Shown one piece after another: positions 41,171 to 51,360 of a stretch of DNA of 64,000 nt. Position numbers and translations under genes: made by a program. Positions within the stretch are counted from its first letter, which is position 1, and every line of letters begins with the position of its first letter. The notes under the pieces were generated by a model. It was not told the DNA's origin. It searched no databases and was given only the letters and a program-made list of their open reading frames with translations. Source of the DNA: Porphyrobacter sp. (GTDB lineage Bacteria > Pseudomonadota > Alphaproteobacteria > Sphingomonadales > Sphingomonadaceae); contig JAGIBN010000009.1 of the NCBI GenBank assembly GCA_017744315.1, forward strand, positions 124,001-188,000. The letters run 5' to 3'.

Positions 41171-42817
41171 TCAGTCGAGCGGCTTGACTTCCTCCCCTTC
41201 GGCGCTGGTGAAGCGGAAGGAATCCATGTTCTTCTTCTTCAGATCCGCGACGAACTCGTTGGCCTCCTTGGCGCTCGGAAAGGGCCCGACGAGAAGGCGG
41301 TTGGTCTGCCCCCAGTCGGCGATCTGCGGCTTGGACTTATCCAGCAGCCCCCCGGCCGATCGCTTGAGTCGCCGCCAGTCGAACGCCAGCGCATCTGTAT
41401 CGCGACCCGTGGCAATCTGAACCCAATGGCGGCTCGGGATGACCGGCTTCGGCGGAGCGACCACTGCGGGCCGTGGTGGAGGATCGCGTCGCGGTTCGAA
41501 CTTGGACATGTCCACCGCTCCGTCAGCCGGGATGACGCGGGTAGCGGGAACCGTGAGATCGGAGAACGCCTCGACCAGGTCCTGTGTCGGCGGCGGCGGA
41601 GGCCCTTCGGGCTCGGGTGCCGGCGGTAGCGCGGAAACGACAACCGGCGCCGGCCGCGGCTGTTCCACTGGCTGCGGTAGCGGCTGGGGCGGAGGCACTT
41701 GAGCGACTTGTGGCGCTGGCACGACCGGGCGAGCAGGCGCGGGTGTCGGAGTAGGCGCAGGCCGTGGCGCGGCTGCGGGTGTCGGAGTGGGCGCAGGTCG
41801 TGGCGCGGGCGCTGGTGTCGGCGTGGACGTCGCTGTGGCGGGCCTCTGGGCGCGAGCCTCCTCGCGGCGCGGAATGCGGCCGGTATTGTCGCGTCTGCCC
41901 AGTGGTTCGCCCGACGGCACCAACCGCGCATCGGCTGTGCCCGCGGCGGCGGGAGCCGTACCCGGAACCGAGGGTTGGACCCCAAGCTCTGCAGCATAAG
42001 CCACTACCGCAGGATCATCGCGGCCAATCTGCGCGGCAGGCGGGAATGTGCCGAGATTGGCGGCTGCGGCCTGCTGCGCGCGCGTCAGGCGCGGCATGTA
42101 GCGCAGGTAAGGCGCAAGGCGGCTCGACAGCCGCTCCGGCAACATGGTTTCGGCGATGGTGACGGCTTCGTCCGATTTGCCCAGGATCGCCAGCGAGAAA
42201 GCTCGCGTCCTGTAGGCCGAAAGTTCGCTCTTCTGCAGAAACGGCAGCAAAGTCGCCTCGGCACCGGCCTGGTCGCCCGCGATCGCCTGGCTGATGGCGA
42301 GGCGCTGGCTGACCATCGGATCCGGCGCGAAGTTCAGCGAGGCGGTGTATTCCTTCTGCGCACGCGCATTGTCACCGATCAGGTCGAAAGCGAGGCCCCG
42401 GTCCGGCGCGTGAAGCAGCATGGCCTCCCCTGCCTTCTCTGCTTCTGCGTAGAGACGCAGAGCTTCGAGCGGCTGCCCCTGGCGAACCATGACCGCGGCC
42501 AGACCGGCCTTCACTCGCCCGTCGTTCGGATTGACGGCCTCAGCCCGGCGGAAAAAGCCGAGCGCGGATTCAGGGTCTTCGAGTTCAATCGAGGCCCGGC
42601 CCGCATCAATCAGCGCGTTGAGCGAACGCGGATCCTGCGCAAGCTGCCGCAACGCCTCGTTGAGCCGCGACGTCGCAGGATGCGGTAGCGGCTGAACCAC
42701 GGGCTGGGCCAGCGCCCCCGTAGGGACTGTTACGGACAGCAGTACGCCTGCCGCCGAGGCCATGAGCGCGAATGCGCCCGGCCTGCGGCGTTGGCTATGA
42801 CCGACAAGGCGGGTCAT
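41171..42817 (-). CDS. TPR and SPOR domain protein downstream of ftsZ
   Basis: A 548-residue exported protein: signal peptide to about residue 38 (ending GALAQ), TPR-like helices over about residues 45-260 (NALIDAGRASIELEDPESAL, then GFFRRAEAVNPNDGRVKAGL), a Pro/Ala/Thr-rich linker of about 170 residues containing a 36-nt tandem repeat, and a C-terminal SPOR domain (about 465-540, HWVQIATGRD, LLVGPFPSAKEANEFV). SPOR domains bind denuded septal peptidoglycan, so a role at the division site fits the ftsZ neighbour 52 bp upstream. GAGG before ATG 42817 lies in the 3' arm of a small hairpin (42822-42837). Confidence 0.85.
   Translation of the reverse strand: MTRLVGHSQRRRPGAFALMASAAGVLLSVTVPTGALAQPVVQPLPHPATSRLNEALRQLAQDPRSLNALIDAGRASIELEDPESALGFFRRAEAVNPNDGRVKAGLAAVMVRQGQPLEALRLYAEAEKAGEAMLLHAPDRGLAFDLIGDNARAQKEYTASLNFAPDPMVSQRLAISQAIAGDQAGAEATLLPFLQKSELSAYRTRAFSLAILGKSDEAVTIAETMLPERLSSRLAPYLRYMPRLTRAQQAAAANLGTFPPAAQIGRDDPAVVAYAAELGVQPSVPGTAPAAAGTADARLVPSGEPLGRRDNTGRIPRREEARAQRPATATSTPTPAPAPRPAPTPTPAAAPRPAPTPTPAPARPVVPAPQVAQVPPPQPLPQPVEQPRPAPVVVSALPPAPEPEGPPPPPTQDLVEAFSDLTVPATRVIPADGAVDMSKFEPRRDPPPRPAVVAPPKPVIPSRHWVQIATGRDTDALAFDWRRLKRSAGGLLDKSKPQIADWGQTNRLLVGPFPSAKEANEFVADLKKKNMDSFRFTSAEGEEVKPLD
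41754..41825 (-). repeat. Two 36-nt tandem copies in the linker of the TPR-SPOR gene
   Basis: Units at 41754-41789 and 41790-41825 share the pattern GGCGCAGGYCGTGGCGCGG and GGTGTCGG-GTG, encoding PTPTPAxAPRPAP. They lie in phase in the low-complexity linker, so copy number changes would keep the frame. Confidence 0.7.
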
Positions 42818-42868
42818 GCCGGCCTCGTTAGAGAGGCGCGGCTGAACCTGGTGAAAATGGCGGTCGTC

Positions 42869-44509
42869 CTACTGGTTGTTCTGACGGCCGAGGAAGCGTG
42901 GGATGCGGATCGAGCTGCTTCCGCCTTCGTCTTCTTCATCTTCGTCTCTGTTAGCGCTCGAGCGCGACAGGTTGGCCATGCGTTCGAACAGGGTGCTTCC
43001 GCCCGCCGGAGCGGCACCGCCGCCCTGAGGAGCAGACTGGCCGCCTTCAGCTTCACCACCACCGAGCAGGCCGCGGCGACGTCCAACATTCTGAACCGGC
43101 TCGGCTTCTTCGGCGATCTCGCTGGCGTCGAGCAAAAGCTCGTCTTGCCCCGGAGGCACGTCGTCGGCCCCACCGGGCGCTTCGAGCGTCAGCTCGAACG
43201 CGTCGCCTTCGTCCTCGGCCTGTTCGGCAACGGCATTGGGATCACGCTCGATCCTCATGCCGCTCAGCGAGCCATAGCTTGCCTCCTGCCCGCCATTGTC
43301 GTCGACCGTTTCAGCGAAGCCTTCCTCTTCTTCAGCCTCGTCATACGCGGCTTCCGGGACGGGCTGCGCGTAGTCGTCTTCGAACGAAGCCGGTTGGCTG
43401 AAGCCCGGCTCGGCGCCTCCAGAGGTCGCGAACGAGTCCTCGGCCAGTTCCTCTTCGGTCGGCAACGGCAACACGGGCTTCTTCGGCGCGCGGCCGGCCC
43501 CGAGGTTGAGCGGCTGACTGCGAGCAGCGACCGCCTGTTCGGCGCTCTGTTCGATGCCGGTGGCGACGACAGAAACGCGGATCTTACCTTCGAGCGACGG
43601 GTTGAACGCGGAGCCCCAGATGATGTTTGCTTCGGGATCGACCAGCTCGCGGATGTGGTTCGCCGCTTCGTCGACTTCGAGGAGCTTCATGTCCTCGCCG
43701 CCGATGATCGAGATGATCACGCCCTTGGCGCCCTGCATCGACACGCCGTCGAGCAGCGGGTTGGCGATGGCGCGTTCGGCGGCTTCGAGTGCGCGGTTGT
43801 CGCCCTCGCCCTCACCGGTGCCCATCATCGCCTTGCCCATCTCGCCCATCACCGAACGAACGTCGGCAAAGTCGAGGTTGATGAGGCCCGGCATGACCAT
43901 CAGGTCGGTGATCGAGCGGACGCCCTGCTGCAGCACTTCGTCGGCCAGCTGGAACGCTTCCTTGAAGGTCGTTTCCGCCTTCGCCACCAGGAACAGGTTC
44001 TGGTTGGGAATGACCAGCAGGGTGTCGACGTTCTTCTGCAGCTCGTCGATGCCCGACTCCGCGGAGCGCATGCGGCGCGTGCCTTCGAACAGGAACGGCT
44101 TGGTCACCACACCCACGGTGAGGATGCCCTTGCTGCGCGCGATCTCCGCGATCACCGGCGCGGCGCCGGTTCCGGTGCCGCCGCCCATGCCTGCCGCGAT
44201 GAAGACCATGTTCACGCCTTCGAGCGCGCGTTCGATCTCTTCGATCGTCTCTTCCGCAGCGGCACGGCCCACCTCAGGACGCGAACCGGCGCCGAGGCCG
44301 CGCGTGATGTCGGGGCCCAGCTGGATGCGATGTTCGGCAATCGAGTTGTTGAGTGCCTGCGCGTCGGTATTCGCAACGATGAAGTCGACGCCTTCGATCT
44401 CGGCCTCGATCATGTTGGATATGGCGTTGCCGCCAGCGCCGCCCACACCGATCACGGTGATCCGCGGACGCAGTTCCTCCACCGACGGAGGACCGATATT
44501 GATGCTCAT
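42869..44509 (-). CDS. ftsZ: Cell division protein FtsZ
   Basis: A 546-residue tubulin homologue that forms the Z ring. The GTPase core (about 1-320) has [11 protein letters not shown] and the tubulin signature [14 protein letters not shown], plus [11 protein letters not shown] (T7 loop). An unusually long acidic linker (about 200 residues, rich in E, D, A, P) follows, ending in the conserved C-terminal peptide [11 protein letters not shown] that binds FtsA and other partners. ATG 44509 with GGAGAGCAGGG upstream is the start. It is the last dcw gene and is separated from ftsA by 121 bp, suggesting its own promoter. Confidence 0.97.
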   Translation of the reverse strand: MSINIGPPSVEELRPRITVIGVGGAGGNAISNMIEAEIEGVDFIVANTDAQALNNSIAEHRIQLGPDITRGLGAGSRPEVGRAAAEETIEEIERALEGVNMVFIAAGMGGGTGTGAAPVIAEIARSKGILTVGVVTKPFLFEGTRRMRSAESGIDELQKNVDTLLVIPNQNLFLVAKAETTFKEAFQLADEVLQQGVRSITDLMVMPGLINLDFADVRSVMGEMGKAMMGTGEGEGDNRALEAAERAIANPLLDGVSMQGAKGVIISIIGGEDMKLLEVDEAANHIRELVDPEANIIWGSAFNPSLEGKIRVSVVATGIEQSAEQAVAARSQPLNLGAGRAPKKPVLPLPTEEELAEDSFATSGGAEPGFSQPASFEDDYAQPVPEAAYDEAEEEEGFAETVDDNGGQEASYGSLSGMRIERDPNAVAEQAEDEGDAFELTLEAPGGADDVPPGQDELLLDASEIAEEAEPVQNVGRRRGLLGGGEAEGGQSAPQGGGAAPAGGSTLFERMANLSRSSANRDEDEEDEGGSSSIRIPRFLGRQNNQ

Positions 44510-44545
44510 TCCCTGCTCTCCTTGGGGAGGCGTTGATACAATCCC

Positions 44546-44563
44546 GTGGCACGCTTGTGCCAC
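44546..44563 (-). promoter_or_regulatory. Hairpin in the ftsZ leader
   Basis: GTGGCAC-GCTT-GTGCCAC is a perfect seven-base-pair inverted repeat, 37 bases upstream of the ftsZ start in the ftsA-ftsZ spacer. It could be a protein operator or an RNA stem in the ftsZ leader. No T-run follows in the direction of transcription. Confidence 0.5.
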
Positions 44564-44630
44564 AAAGCGATTCGGCGGTGCAAAAGGTATATGGAACTAT
44601 CCACAGCCCCGCGAAAACCCTAGCAAACCC

Positions 44631-45926
44631 TTAAAAATACTCTCTCATCGCGCGCCAGACACGTTGCACCTGAGCGAAACCCGAGGCGCGATGGCTGGTT
44701 TGGAAGCGCGAACCTACCGATCGGATATCGATCGGGTCCTCCGCGGCATAGAGCACCAATCCGGCCAACGTAGCGAATCCGGGCACGGCATGCGCCTCCG
44801 GAAGAGCCTTCATCTGCGGCGGCCTGCCGATCCTGACGGGTCGTCCGAGCGCTGACTGGGCATAGTCTGCAAGGCCCGCGAGCTCTGCCCCGCCACCCGT
44901 GAACACGACCTGACGGCCCTGGCGGCCGGAGAAGCCCATGGCCTCCAGTGCCCGCCCGATATCGCTCACCAGCCGATCGAGCTCACCGGTGATTACGCCG
45001 ATCAGTTCCGAACGCGGGATGCGGTTGTTCTCGTCCGCGCCTCTTGCGACAGGCCCTGCGCGATCGTCGCCCGGACCGTTGACCGGGATCATCTCTCGGT
45101 GATCTGCGGGGCTGGCGATGGCCGAGCCGTAGACGCATTTGAGCCGCTCGGCCTGGAAGCGGCGGATACCGAGTGAGCTGGCGATCGCATCGGTGACGTC
45201 GGCCGATCCACACGGGATCGTCGTCAACCCGACGAGCATCCCCGCCATGTACACGGAGACGTTGGTCACCTGCGCGCCGAACTCGACCATGGCCACGCCG
45301 AGATCCCGCTCTTCCGCGGTGAGGCAAGCATACCCGGTGGCGAGCGGCGAGGCGACGATGCCTTCGACTTCGAGATGGGCATTCTGCACCGCTTCGGTGA
45401 GGTTGCGCATCGCGGCACCCTCGGCGAGCATGACGTGGATATCAACGCGTAGCCGCTCGGCGTGGAGGCCCTTGGGGTTGGCGATCCCCTCAGCCCCGTC
45501 GAGGAAGTAGCATGCCGGCTGGGCGTGGAGCACCATGCGCCCGTCCGGCTCGATGCTGCTTCGCGCCGAGACCAGCAGGTGCTCGATATCTTCCTCTTCG
45601 ATCCGGCGGCCGCCGATGTCGATGTCGACCGGCGTGATCTGGCTCGCGAGTCCGGCGCCGGTGCAGCCGATCCAGACGCTGGCGACGCTCGTCCCGGCAT
45701 GCTTCTCCGCCCGTTCGAGCGCATCGCGCACGGCGTAAGTCGCGGCCGCCATGTCGGTGACATAGCCCCGCCGAATGCCCTCCGCGGCGCGATGGCCGCT
45801 GCCGAGCACGACCATTTCGCCGCTCTCGGTGAGACCGGCGATCATGGCCGATATACGAAACGATCCAATGTTGACCGCGCCGAACACACGCGCGATGCGC
45901 GGGCTGTTTCTAGGCTGGCTGGCCAT
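44631..45926 (-). CDS. ftsA: Cell division protein FtsA
   Basis: A 431-residue actin-like ATPase that tethers FtsZ to the membrane. It contains FGAVNIGSFRISAMIAGL, the SHS2-type 1C domain region, VVFTGGGAELAGLADYAQ (ATP-binding) and a C-terminal amphipathic tail (VQRVWRAMREYF) that acts as membrane anchor in this family. The start is ATG 45926, whose first base is the last base of the ftsQ stop (TGATG); a TTG one codon upstream is in frame. Confidence 0.94.
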   Translation of the reverse strand: MASQPRNSPRIARVFGAVNIGSFRISAMIAGLTESGEMVVLGSGHRAAEGIRRGYVTDMAAATYAVRDALERAEKHAGTSVASVWIGCTGAGLASQITPVDIDIGGRRIEEEDIEHLLVSARSSIEPDGRMVLHAQPACYFLDGAEGIANPKGLHAERLRVDIHVMLAEGAAMRNLTEAVQNAHLEVEGIVASPLATGYACLTAEERDLGVAMVEFGAQVTNVSVYMAGMLVGLTTIPCGSADVTDAIASSLGIRRFQAERLKCVYGSAIASPADHREMIPVNGPGDDRAGPVARGADENNRIPRSELIGVITGELDRLVSDIGRALEAMGFSGRQGRQVVFTGGGAELAGLADYAQSALGRPVRIGRPPQMKALPEAHAVPGFATLAGLVLYAAEDPIDIRSVGSRFQTSHRASGFAQVQRVWRAMREYF

Positions 45927-46831
45927 CAAGTTCCCCCGGTGTTTGCTGCCTCTTGCGCGCGCCCCGGCACCCGCATGTAGATGCGTTCCGGATTGCGCAT
46001 ATCGAACGCGGCTACTTTACCCCCTAGCAGCCGGTTCACTCCATCCAATCTGGCGAAACTCATGAGCGCGCCAGCGGATTCGTCTTCTCCTTGCGGCAAG
46101 GCCAGGACCTGCCCGGTCTTGAAGCGCAAATTCCAGCGCCGATTGCCGACCCATTCGGCGCCTGCAACCTGAGGGCGCAACGCAGGCGCCGCATCGAGCA
46201 GCGCGGTCAGCTCTTCCACCCTCGTCTGCGCTCCCGGCCCCGAAATCTCGAGCATGCCCTTCGCCGCGGCGTGCGAGATCGGCTCCAGCTCGTGACCCTG
46301 CGGGTCGATCAGCACCAGACGATCCGGCTTCTTGAGCACGGCGTGCGGCTGCCGCTCGACGATGTCGACCACGATCTTGTCGGGAAGCTGGCGCGAAACG
46401 CGGGCGTCCTTCACCCACGGCAGTTCGATCAACGAACTGCGCAGCGCGTGGAGATCGACCAGCGGCATGGCCCGGTCTTTTTCTCCCAGCACGCGCTCAT
46501 AGACCTTGAGCTCGTTCATCCGCTCGACCCCGCGCACTTCGACGCGGTTGACCTCGTAACCGGCGTCGGCCGCAGCGAAAGCGAGCTGCTGACCCGCAAG
46601 TACCGTAAGCCCGGCCGTGGCAGCGACGATCCACGCGATCGCTGCAGCAGCCGCGAGGATCAGGACCAGGAAGATCTTGTGCAGCTGCTCTTCCGTAAAA
46701 GGCAGCACGCGCATCAAGGCGTCGACCAGCGAATTGGTCTTCTGCCGGGCCTTGCGGACCTTGGTCTTGGAGGCCTGGGCGCGCGCCTGCCGACGCACGG
46801 GCTTGGCATTGCGGCGGATGGTCTGCGCCAT
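45926..46831 (-). CDS. ftsQ: Cell division protein FtsQ
   Basis: A 301-residue bitopic division protein. A basic cytosolic N-terminus (about 60 residues, R/K-rich) precedes one membrane segment (IFLVLILAAAAAIAWIVAAT), then the POTRA domain (YEVNRVEVRGVERMNELKVY, with LIELPWVKDARVSRQLPDKI) and the beta domain (ERQPHAVLKKPDRLVLIDPQ). ATG 46831 overlaps the ddl stop as TGATG; the earlier frame opening at 46915 lies within ddl. FtsQ links the early divisome to FtsL/FtsB and septal synthesis. Confidence 0.93.
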   Translation of the reverse strand: MAQTIRRNAKPVRRQARAQASKTKVRKARQKTNSLVDALMRVLPFTEEQLHKIFLVLILAAAAAIAWIVAATAGLTVLAGQQLAFAAADAGYEVNRVEVRGVERMNELKVYERVLGEKDRAMPLVDLHALRSSLIELPWVKDARVSRQLPDKIVVDIVERQPHAVLKKPDRLVLIDPQGHELEPISHAAAKGMLEISGPGAQTRVEELTALLDAAPALRPQVAGAEWVGNRRWNLRFKTGQVLALPQGEDESAGALMSFARLDGVNRLLGGKVAAFDMRNPERIYMRVPGRAQEAANTGGT

Positions 46832-47787
46832 CAGGCGGGCCTCTCCAGCTTGCCGAAGTGCACCAGCGCGTCCTCGATCACGATCTCGACCAGTTCGGCA
46901 TAGTCGATACCGCAATGCCGGGCCTGTTCGGGCACCAGGCTCAGCGGGGTCATGCCCGGCTGGGTGTTGGTTTCGAGCAGGAACAAGCCCTCCTCGCCCT
47001 GCTCGTCATCCCAGCGGAAGTCCGACCGACTGGTACCACGGCAGCCGAGCAGGCGATGAGCCTGTAGCGCGTATTCCAGGCACAGCTTCTCGATCTCCGG
47101 CGGGATCTGCGCCGGGCAGACGTGCTCCGTCATGCCATCGGTGTACTTGGCGTCGAAATCGTAGAACCCGGACTTCGGGACCAGTTCGGTGACCAGCAGC
47201 GCCCTGTCGCCGAGCACGGCCGTGGTCAGTTCGCGCCCGCGGATATAGGGCTCGGCCAGCAGCTGGTCGAACTCCTGCCACGGCCCCGTGGACTCGCGGC
47301 GGATCGGATTGCCGTAGTTGCTCTGGTCCGTGACGATGGCCACGCCGACCGAGGAGCCCTCGTTGACCGGCTTGAGCACATAGGGACGCGCCAGCGGATC
47401 GGCCTCGTAGAGCTCCTCCGACTTGACGATGCGCCCGCCCGGCATCGGCACGCCATGCGGCACCAGCGCGTGCTTGGTCAGCTCCTTGTCGATGGCGATG
47501 ACCGAAGTAGCCAGGCCCGAGTGGGTATAGGGGATGCCCATCAGGTCCATCATGCCCTGGACCGTGCCATCCTCGCCGGGCACGCCGTGAAGCGCATTGA
47601 ACACGACATCGGGCGCGGCCTCGGCCAGTCGCGCGGCAACCTGACGGTCCATGTCGATCCGCGTGACGCGGTGACCGCGCGATTCCAGCGCCTTCGCGAC
47701 GCCCTCGCCGCTCATCAGCGAGACCGGACGTTCGCTCGCCCAGCCGCCCATGAGGACGGCCACGTGGAGTTTGGGAAGACTTACCAC
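46831..47787 (-). CDS. ddl: D-alanine--D-alanine ligase
   Basis: A 318-residue ATP-grasp enzyme that makes the D-Ala-D-Ala dipeptide. Motifs: VAVLMGGWASERPVSLMSG, FNALHGVPGEDGTVQGMMDL, PVNEGSSVGVAIV, GRELTTAVLGDRALLVTEL, and the C-terminal FRWDDEQGEEGLFLLETNTQ and PGMTPLSLVPEQAR. GTG 47787 overlaps the end of murB (GTGGTAA); an in-frame GTG at 47811 inside murB is an alternative. The stop overlaps ftsQ. Confidence 0.94.
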   Translation of the reverse strand: MVSLPKLHVAVLMGGWASERPVSLMSGEGVAKALESRGHRVTRIDMDRQVAARLAEAAPDVVFNALHGVPGEDGTVQGMMDLMGIPYTHSGLATSVIAIDKELTKHALVPHGVPMPGGRIVKSEELYEADPLARPYVLKPVNEGSSVGVAIVTDQSNYGNPIRRESTGPWQEFDQLLAEPYIRGRELTTAVLGDRALLVTELVPKSGFYDFDAKYTDGMTEHVCPAQIPPEIEKLCLEYALQAHRLLGCRGTSRSDFRWDDEQGEEGLFLLETNTQPGMTPLSLVPEQARHCGIDYAELVEIVIEDALVHFGKLERPA

Positions 47788-48740
47788 CGGCCCACTCGCT
47801 TGATTTCCCACTCGAGCGTCACGCCCTGGCTCTCCGAGACACGACGACGAACCTCTTCTCCCAGGGTTTCGATGTCGGCGCTGCTCGCGTCGCCCGTGTT
47901 GATGAGGAAGTTCGCATGCTTCTCACTGACTTGGGCTCCGCCCACCTTCAGTCCGCGGCAGCCGGCTGCATCGACCAGCCGCCAGGCCTTGTCGCCAGCC
48001 GGATTCTTGAAAGTCGATCCGCCGGTCTTGCTGCGGAGCGGCTGACTCTCTTCGCGCGCCTGAGCGATGCGATCCATCTCGGCACCAATGACTTTCGGAT
48101 CTCCAGGCGTGCCCTGGAACCTCGCCGACACCACGATGGCGCCTTCGGGCAAGTCCGAATGGCGATAGGTGTAACGCAGGTCGGCCGCGGGAACGGTGAC
48201 CAGTGTGCCGTCAGGCAAGGCAACATCGCAATCGACAAGGATGTCCGCCACCTCTCGGCCATAGGCCCCACCGTTCATGCGCACGAAGCCGCCGACGGTG
48301 CCGGGAATGCCGCGCAGGAATTCGAGCCCGGCGATACCGGCGTCGCGCGCGGTTGAGGATACGAGAATTCCACTAGCTCCACCGCCGCATTCGAGCACGT
48401 GATCGCGCCGCACTTCGACCGTGGCGAAAGCCTTGCCCAGCCTCACCACCACGCCAGGAACGCCGCCATCGCGCACGATCAGGTTGGAGCCGAGGCCAAG
48501 CGCCATAACCGGCGTGCCTTCGTCGAGCCGGGACAAGAACGAGACCAGATCGTCTGTGTCGGCGGGCTCGAACAACCAGTCGGCCGCGCCGCCGCTCTTG
48601 AACCAGACGAGCTTGTCGAGCGGTGCGTCTTCGGTGAGCTTGCCGCGCACCTCTGTCGGCACCCAACCGTCGAACGTACGGTCGGAATCCGAACCCGGAG
48701 CGGCGCACTCGGAATGTTGGCTGTCAGGTTGACGGATCAT
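47781..48740 (-). CDS. murB: UDP-N-acetylenolpyruvoylglucosamine reductase
   Basis: A 319-residue FAD enzyme that reduces enolpyruvyl-UDP-GlcNAc to UDP-MurNAc. It shows [33 protein letters not shown] (FAD binding), [27 protein letters not shown], the proton-donor serine loop [10 protein letters not shown], and the C-terminal [19 protein letters not shown] 48740 overlaps the murC stop as ATGA. A short extra N-terminal stretch (about 20 residues) precedes the conserved start. Confidence 0.95.
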   Translation of the reverse strand: MIRQPDSQHSECAAPGSDSDRTFDGWVPTEVRGKLTEDAPLDKLVWFKSGGAADWLFEPADTDDLVSFLSRLDEGTPVMALGLGSNLIVRDGGVPGVVVRLGKAFATVEVRRDHVLECGGGASGILVSSTARDAGIAGLEFLRGIPGTVGGFVRMNGGAYGREVADILVDCDVALPDGTLVTVPAADLRYTYRHSDLPEGAIVVSARFQGTPGDPKVIGAEMDRIAQAREESQPLRSKTGGSTFKNPAGDKAWRLVDAAGCRGLKVGGAQVSEKHANFLINTGDASSADIETLGEEVRRRVSESQGVTLEWEIKRVGRW

Positions 48741-50200
48741 GCCGCCCCCTCGACCAACGGCCGGGCCTGTCGTGCGGCAATGTCCGCTGCGAGGCCTGCC
48801 GCCCATTTGGTGATGTCACCCGCGCCGAGGCAGACGACGATGTCGCCGGGCTGCACCAGGCCCGAAAGACGATCGGCCAGGTCAGCAGGACCGGAGACTT
48901 CGGCAGCCGAGCGATGACCGAGGTCCTTGAGGCCCTGCACCAACGCAGTCGCATTCACTCCGGCAATCGGCGCCTCGCCCGCGGTATAGACCGGCGCGAC
49001 GAAGACCACGTCGGCGTCGTTGAAGCAGCTCTGGAAGTCGCCCATCAGATCGCGCAGGCGCGTGAAACGATGCGGCTGGGCGACTGCGATGACCCGCCCC
49101 TTCGCCGCCTCGCGCGCAGCTGAGAGCACAGCGCGGATTTCCACCGGGTGGTGTGCGTAATCGTCGATCACAGTCGCGCCGGAGACTTCGCCAACGCGGG
49201 TGAAGCGCCGCCGTACTCCGCCGAAGCGCGAGAAGCCGGTGCGGATGACCTCGCCGTCGCAGCCCAGTTCGTCGGCCACGGCGATCGCCGCGAGGGCGTT
49301 CTGCACGTTGTGCCGGCCCGGCATGGGCAGCGAGATATCGGCGATGCGCCGGCGGTTGCCGTCACGGTCAGTGTGAACGGCGTCGAACACGTTGCCGATG
49401 CCGGTTTCCTGCTGACGAATGTTCTCCGCCGACCAATCCGCTTGTGCCGAAAAGCCATAAGTCACGACCCGCCGATCACGAACGCGGGCGATGACCTTCT
49501 GAACTTCCGGATGATCGACGCAGAGCACGGCCGCGCCGTAGAACGGCACGTTCTCGATGAATTCGACGAACGCCTCCTTCACCGCATCGAAGCTGCCGTA
49601 GTGGTCGAGGTGCTCGGGATCGATGTTGGTCACGACCGCAATCGTCCCGTCGAGGCGCAGGAAGCTGCCGTCGCTCTCGTCGGCCTCGACCACCATCCAC
49701 TCGCTATCGCCGAGCCGGGCGTTGGAGCCGTAGCTTTCGATGATCCCGCCGTTGATCACCGTCGGGTCGACACCGCCAGCGTCGAGCAGCGTGGCGACCA
49801 TCGAGGTGGTCGTGGTTTTGCCGTGAGTGCCGGCGACTGCGACCGTGCGCTTGAGCCGCATCAGTTCCGCCAGCATCTCTGCCCGGCGCACCACCGGGAT
49901 ACGCGCGTCGAGAGCCGCAGCAACTTCCGGATTGTCGCGCTTCACCGCCGTCGACGTGACGACGACCGCGGCGCTGCCCAGGTTGGCCGCATCATGGCCG
50001 ATCATGACCTTAATGCCGCGTGCGCGAAGCCGCTCGACCGAGGCGCTCTCGGAAATGTCCGAGCCCTGCACCGTGTAGCCGAGGTTGTTCATGACTTCGG
50101 CGATGCCCGACATGCCGATGCCGCCAATGCCGACGAAATGGATCGTGCCGATGTCGGTCGGCATGCGGCCGCCGCCGGACTGTCGGAGCGCATGGTTCAT
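48737..50200 (-). CDS. murC: UDP-N-acetylmuramate--L-alanine ligase
   Basis: A 487-residue Mur ligase that adds L-Ala to UDP-MurNAc. The N-terminal Rossmann motif [19 protein letters not shown] is characteristic, followed by the ATP P-loop [37 protein letters not shown]-like [12 protein letters not shown] and [10 protein letters not shown] at the C-domain. It overlaps murG (ATGA) and murB. Order and spacing follow the usual dcw cluster. Confidence 0.96.
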   Translation of the reverse strand: MNHALRQSGGGRMPTDIGTIHFVGIGGIGMSGIAEVMNNLGYTVQGSDISESASVERLRARGIKVMIGHDAANLGSAAVVVTSTAVKRDNPEVAAALDARIPVVRRAEMLAELMRLKRTVAVAGTHGKTTTTSMVATLLDAGGVDPTVINGGIIESYGSNARLGDSEWMVVEADESDGSFLRLDGTIAVVTNIDPEHLDHYGSFDAVKEAFVEFIENVPFYGAAVLCVDHPEVQKVIARVRDRRVVTYGFSAQADWSAENIRQQETGIGNVFDAVHTDRDGNRRRIADISLPMPGRHNVQNALAAIAVADELGCDGEVIRTGFSRFGGVRRRFTRVGEVSGATVIDDYAHHPVEIRAVLSAAREAAKGRVIAVAQPHRFTRLRDLMGDFQSCFNDADVVFVAPVYTAGEAPIAGVNATALVQGLKDLGHRSAAEVSGPADLADRLSGLVQPGDIVVCLGAGDITKWAAGLAADIAARQARPLVEGAA

Positions 50201-51360
50201 GCCAGCGCCTCCCGCCCTTCGCGAACGCCTTCTCCGGCTGCGCGGATCACATCCTGGATCGGCGCAGCGCCAAAGCTCTCCACCAGATCGGCGAGATCGC
50301 TCGCCGCTTTGGGGCGGCCGCAGTTCCAGGCTGCGTGTGCGGCGTTGGCCAAGGTTTCAGGATGCTGCGCCATCGCGTTGATCTGCTTGGCCAATTCCTT
50401 GGCGGTGAAGTTGTGCTGACGGATCGAGCGTGCGCCGCCCGCCTTGACCATCTCGCGCACGTTCGCGGCCTGATGATCGTCAGTGGCGATCGGCAACGGA
50501 ACCAGGATCGCCGGCCGGCCGACCGCGGTCAGTTCGGCAATGGTCGAGGCGCCGGCCCGACCGATGAAAAGATGCGCATCTGCGAGGCGTACGTGCATGT
50601 CCTCGAAATAAGTTCCTAGTTCTGCCGGGATGCCGTGGTTGGCATAGCGGTCTCGCACGGCGTCGAGGTCTTCCGCGCGGCATTGCTGGATCACCTGCAG
50701 GCGCGAGCGGAGCGCCGGCGCAAGCATCGAGAGACCGTCGGGCACGATCTCGGACAGCACCCTTGCTCCCTGGCTGCCGCCCGTGACCAAGACCCGCATC
50801 AGGCCTTCCTCGGTGAACGCCGGAAATGGCTCGTCGCGAAGGGCAAGGACTTCGGGACGCACAGGATTGCCGACCAGGTGGACCTTCGGCAGGTATTTCG
50901 GCTTGAGCCGGTCGACATCCGGATAAGCAGTGGCAATCGCGTTCACGCGGCCAGCGAGCAGGCGATTGACCCGGCCGAGCACCGCGTTCTGTTCATGGAT
51001 GACAGAAGGAATACCCGCCGAACGTGCGGCCAGGAGCGCCGGAAGCGCCGGATAGCCGCCGAAGCCGACCACCGCGCTGGGCTCGAAGCTGTCGTAAAGC
51101 CGCAGGGCCATGCGCCGCCCTTCGAGCACCGACGCGATAGCCGACGGCCAGCGCAACGGGTTCTTGCCGAACCGCCCGGCCGGCAGGACATGCGCGGGCA
51201 GGAAGTCGGGCTTGCCCGGGATCTCGGCTCCGCGCTCGTCGGTGATCAGCGCGACGTGGTGCCCACGCCGCTCAAGTTCGTGTGCCAGCGCGAACGCGGG
51301 GGTCAGGTGGCCGCCTGTACCACCAGCTGCCAGAACATAATGCCGCGAAACCGGGCTCAT
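50197..51360 (-). CDS. murG: UDP-GlcNAc:undecaprenyl-PP-MurNAc-pentapeptide GlcNAc transferase
   Basis: A 387-residue peripheral membrane glycosyltransferase that converts lipid I to lipid II. It starts with [18 protein letters not shown] (membrane/lipid-binding loop) and has [46 protein letters not shown] and [20 protein letters not shown] for UDP-GlcNAc binding. ATG 51360 overlaps ftsW and its stop overlaps murC, both as ATGA. Slightly long at the C-terminus compared with E. coli MurG. Confidence 0.95.
   Translation of the reverse strand: MSPVSRHYVLAAGGTGGHLTPAFALAHELERRGHHVALITDERGAEIPGKPDFLPAHVLPAGRFGKNPLRWPSAIASVLEGRRMALRLYDSFEPSAVVGFGGYPALPALLAARSAGIPSVIHEQNAVLGRVNRLLAGRVNAIATAYPDVDRLKPKYLPKVHLVGNPVRPEVLALRDEPFPAFTEEGLMRVLVTGGSQGARVLSEIVPDGLSMLAPALRSRLQVIQQCRAEDLDAVRDRYANHGIPAELGTYFEDMHVRLADAHLFIGRAGASTIAELTAVGRPAILVPLPIATDDHQAANVREMVKAGGARSIRQHNFTAKELAKQINAMAQHPETLANAAHAAWNCGRPKAASDLADLVESFGAAPIQDVIRAAGEGVREGREALA

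Noticed and set aside
41754-41825. The 36-nt repeats as a CRISPR array
   Set aside because: There are only two directly adjacent copies without spacers, in frame within a low-complexity protein linker.
42791-44536. A 581-codon plus-strand ORF antisense to ftsZ
   Set aside because: It mirrors the ftsZ codons in high-GC DNA, its product has arginine/histidine-rich text without domains, and ftsZ on the other strand is certain.
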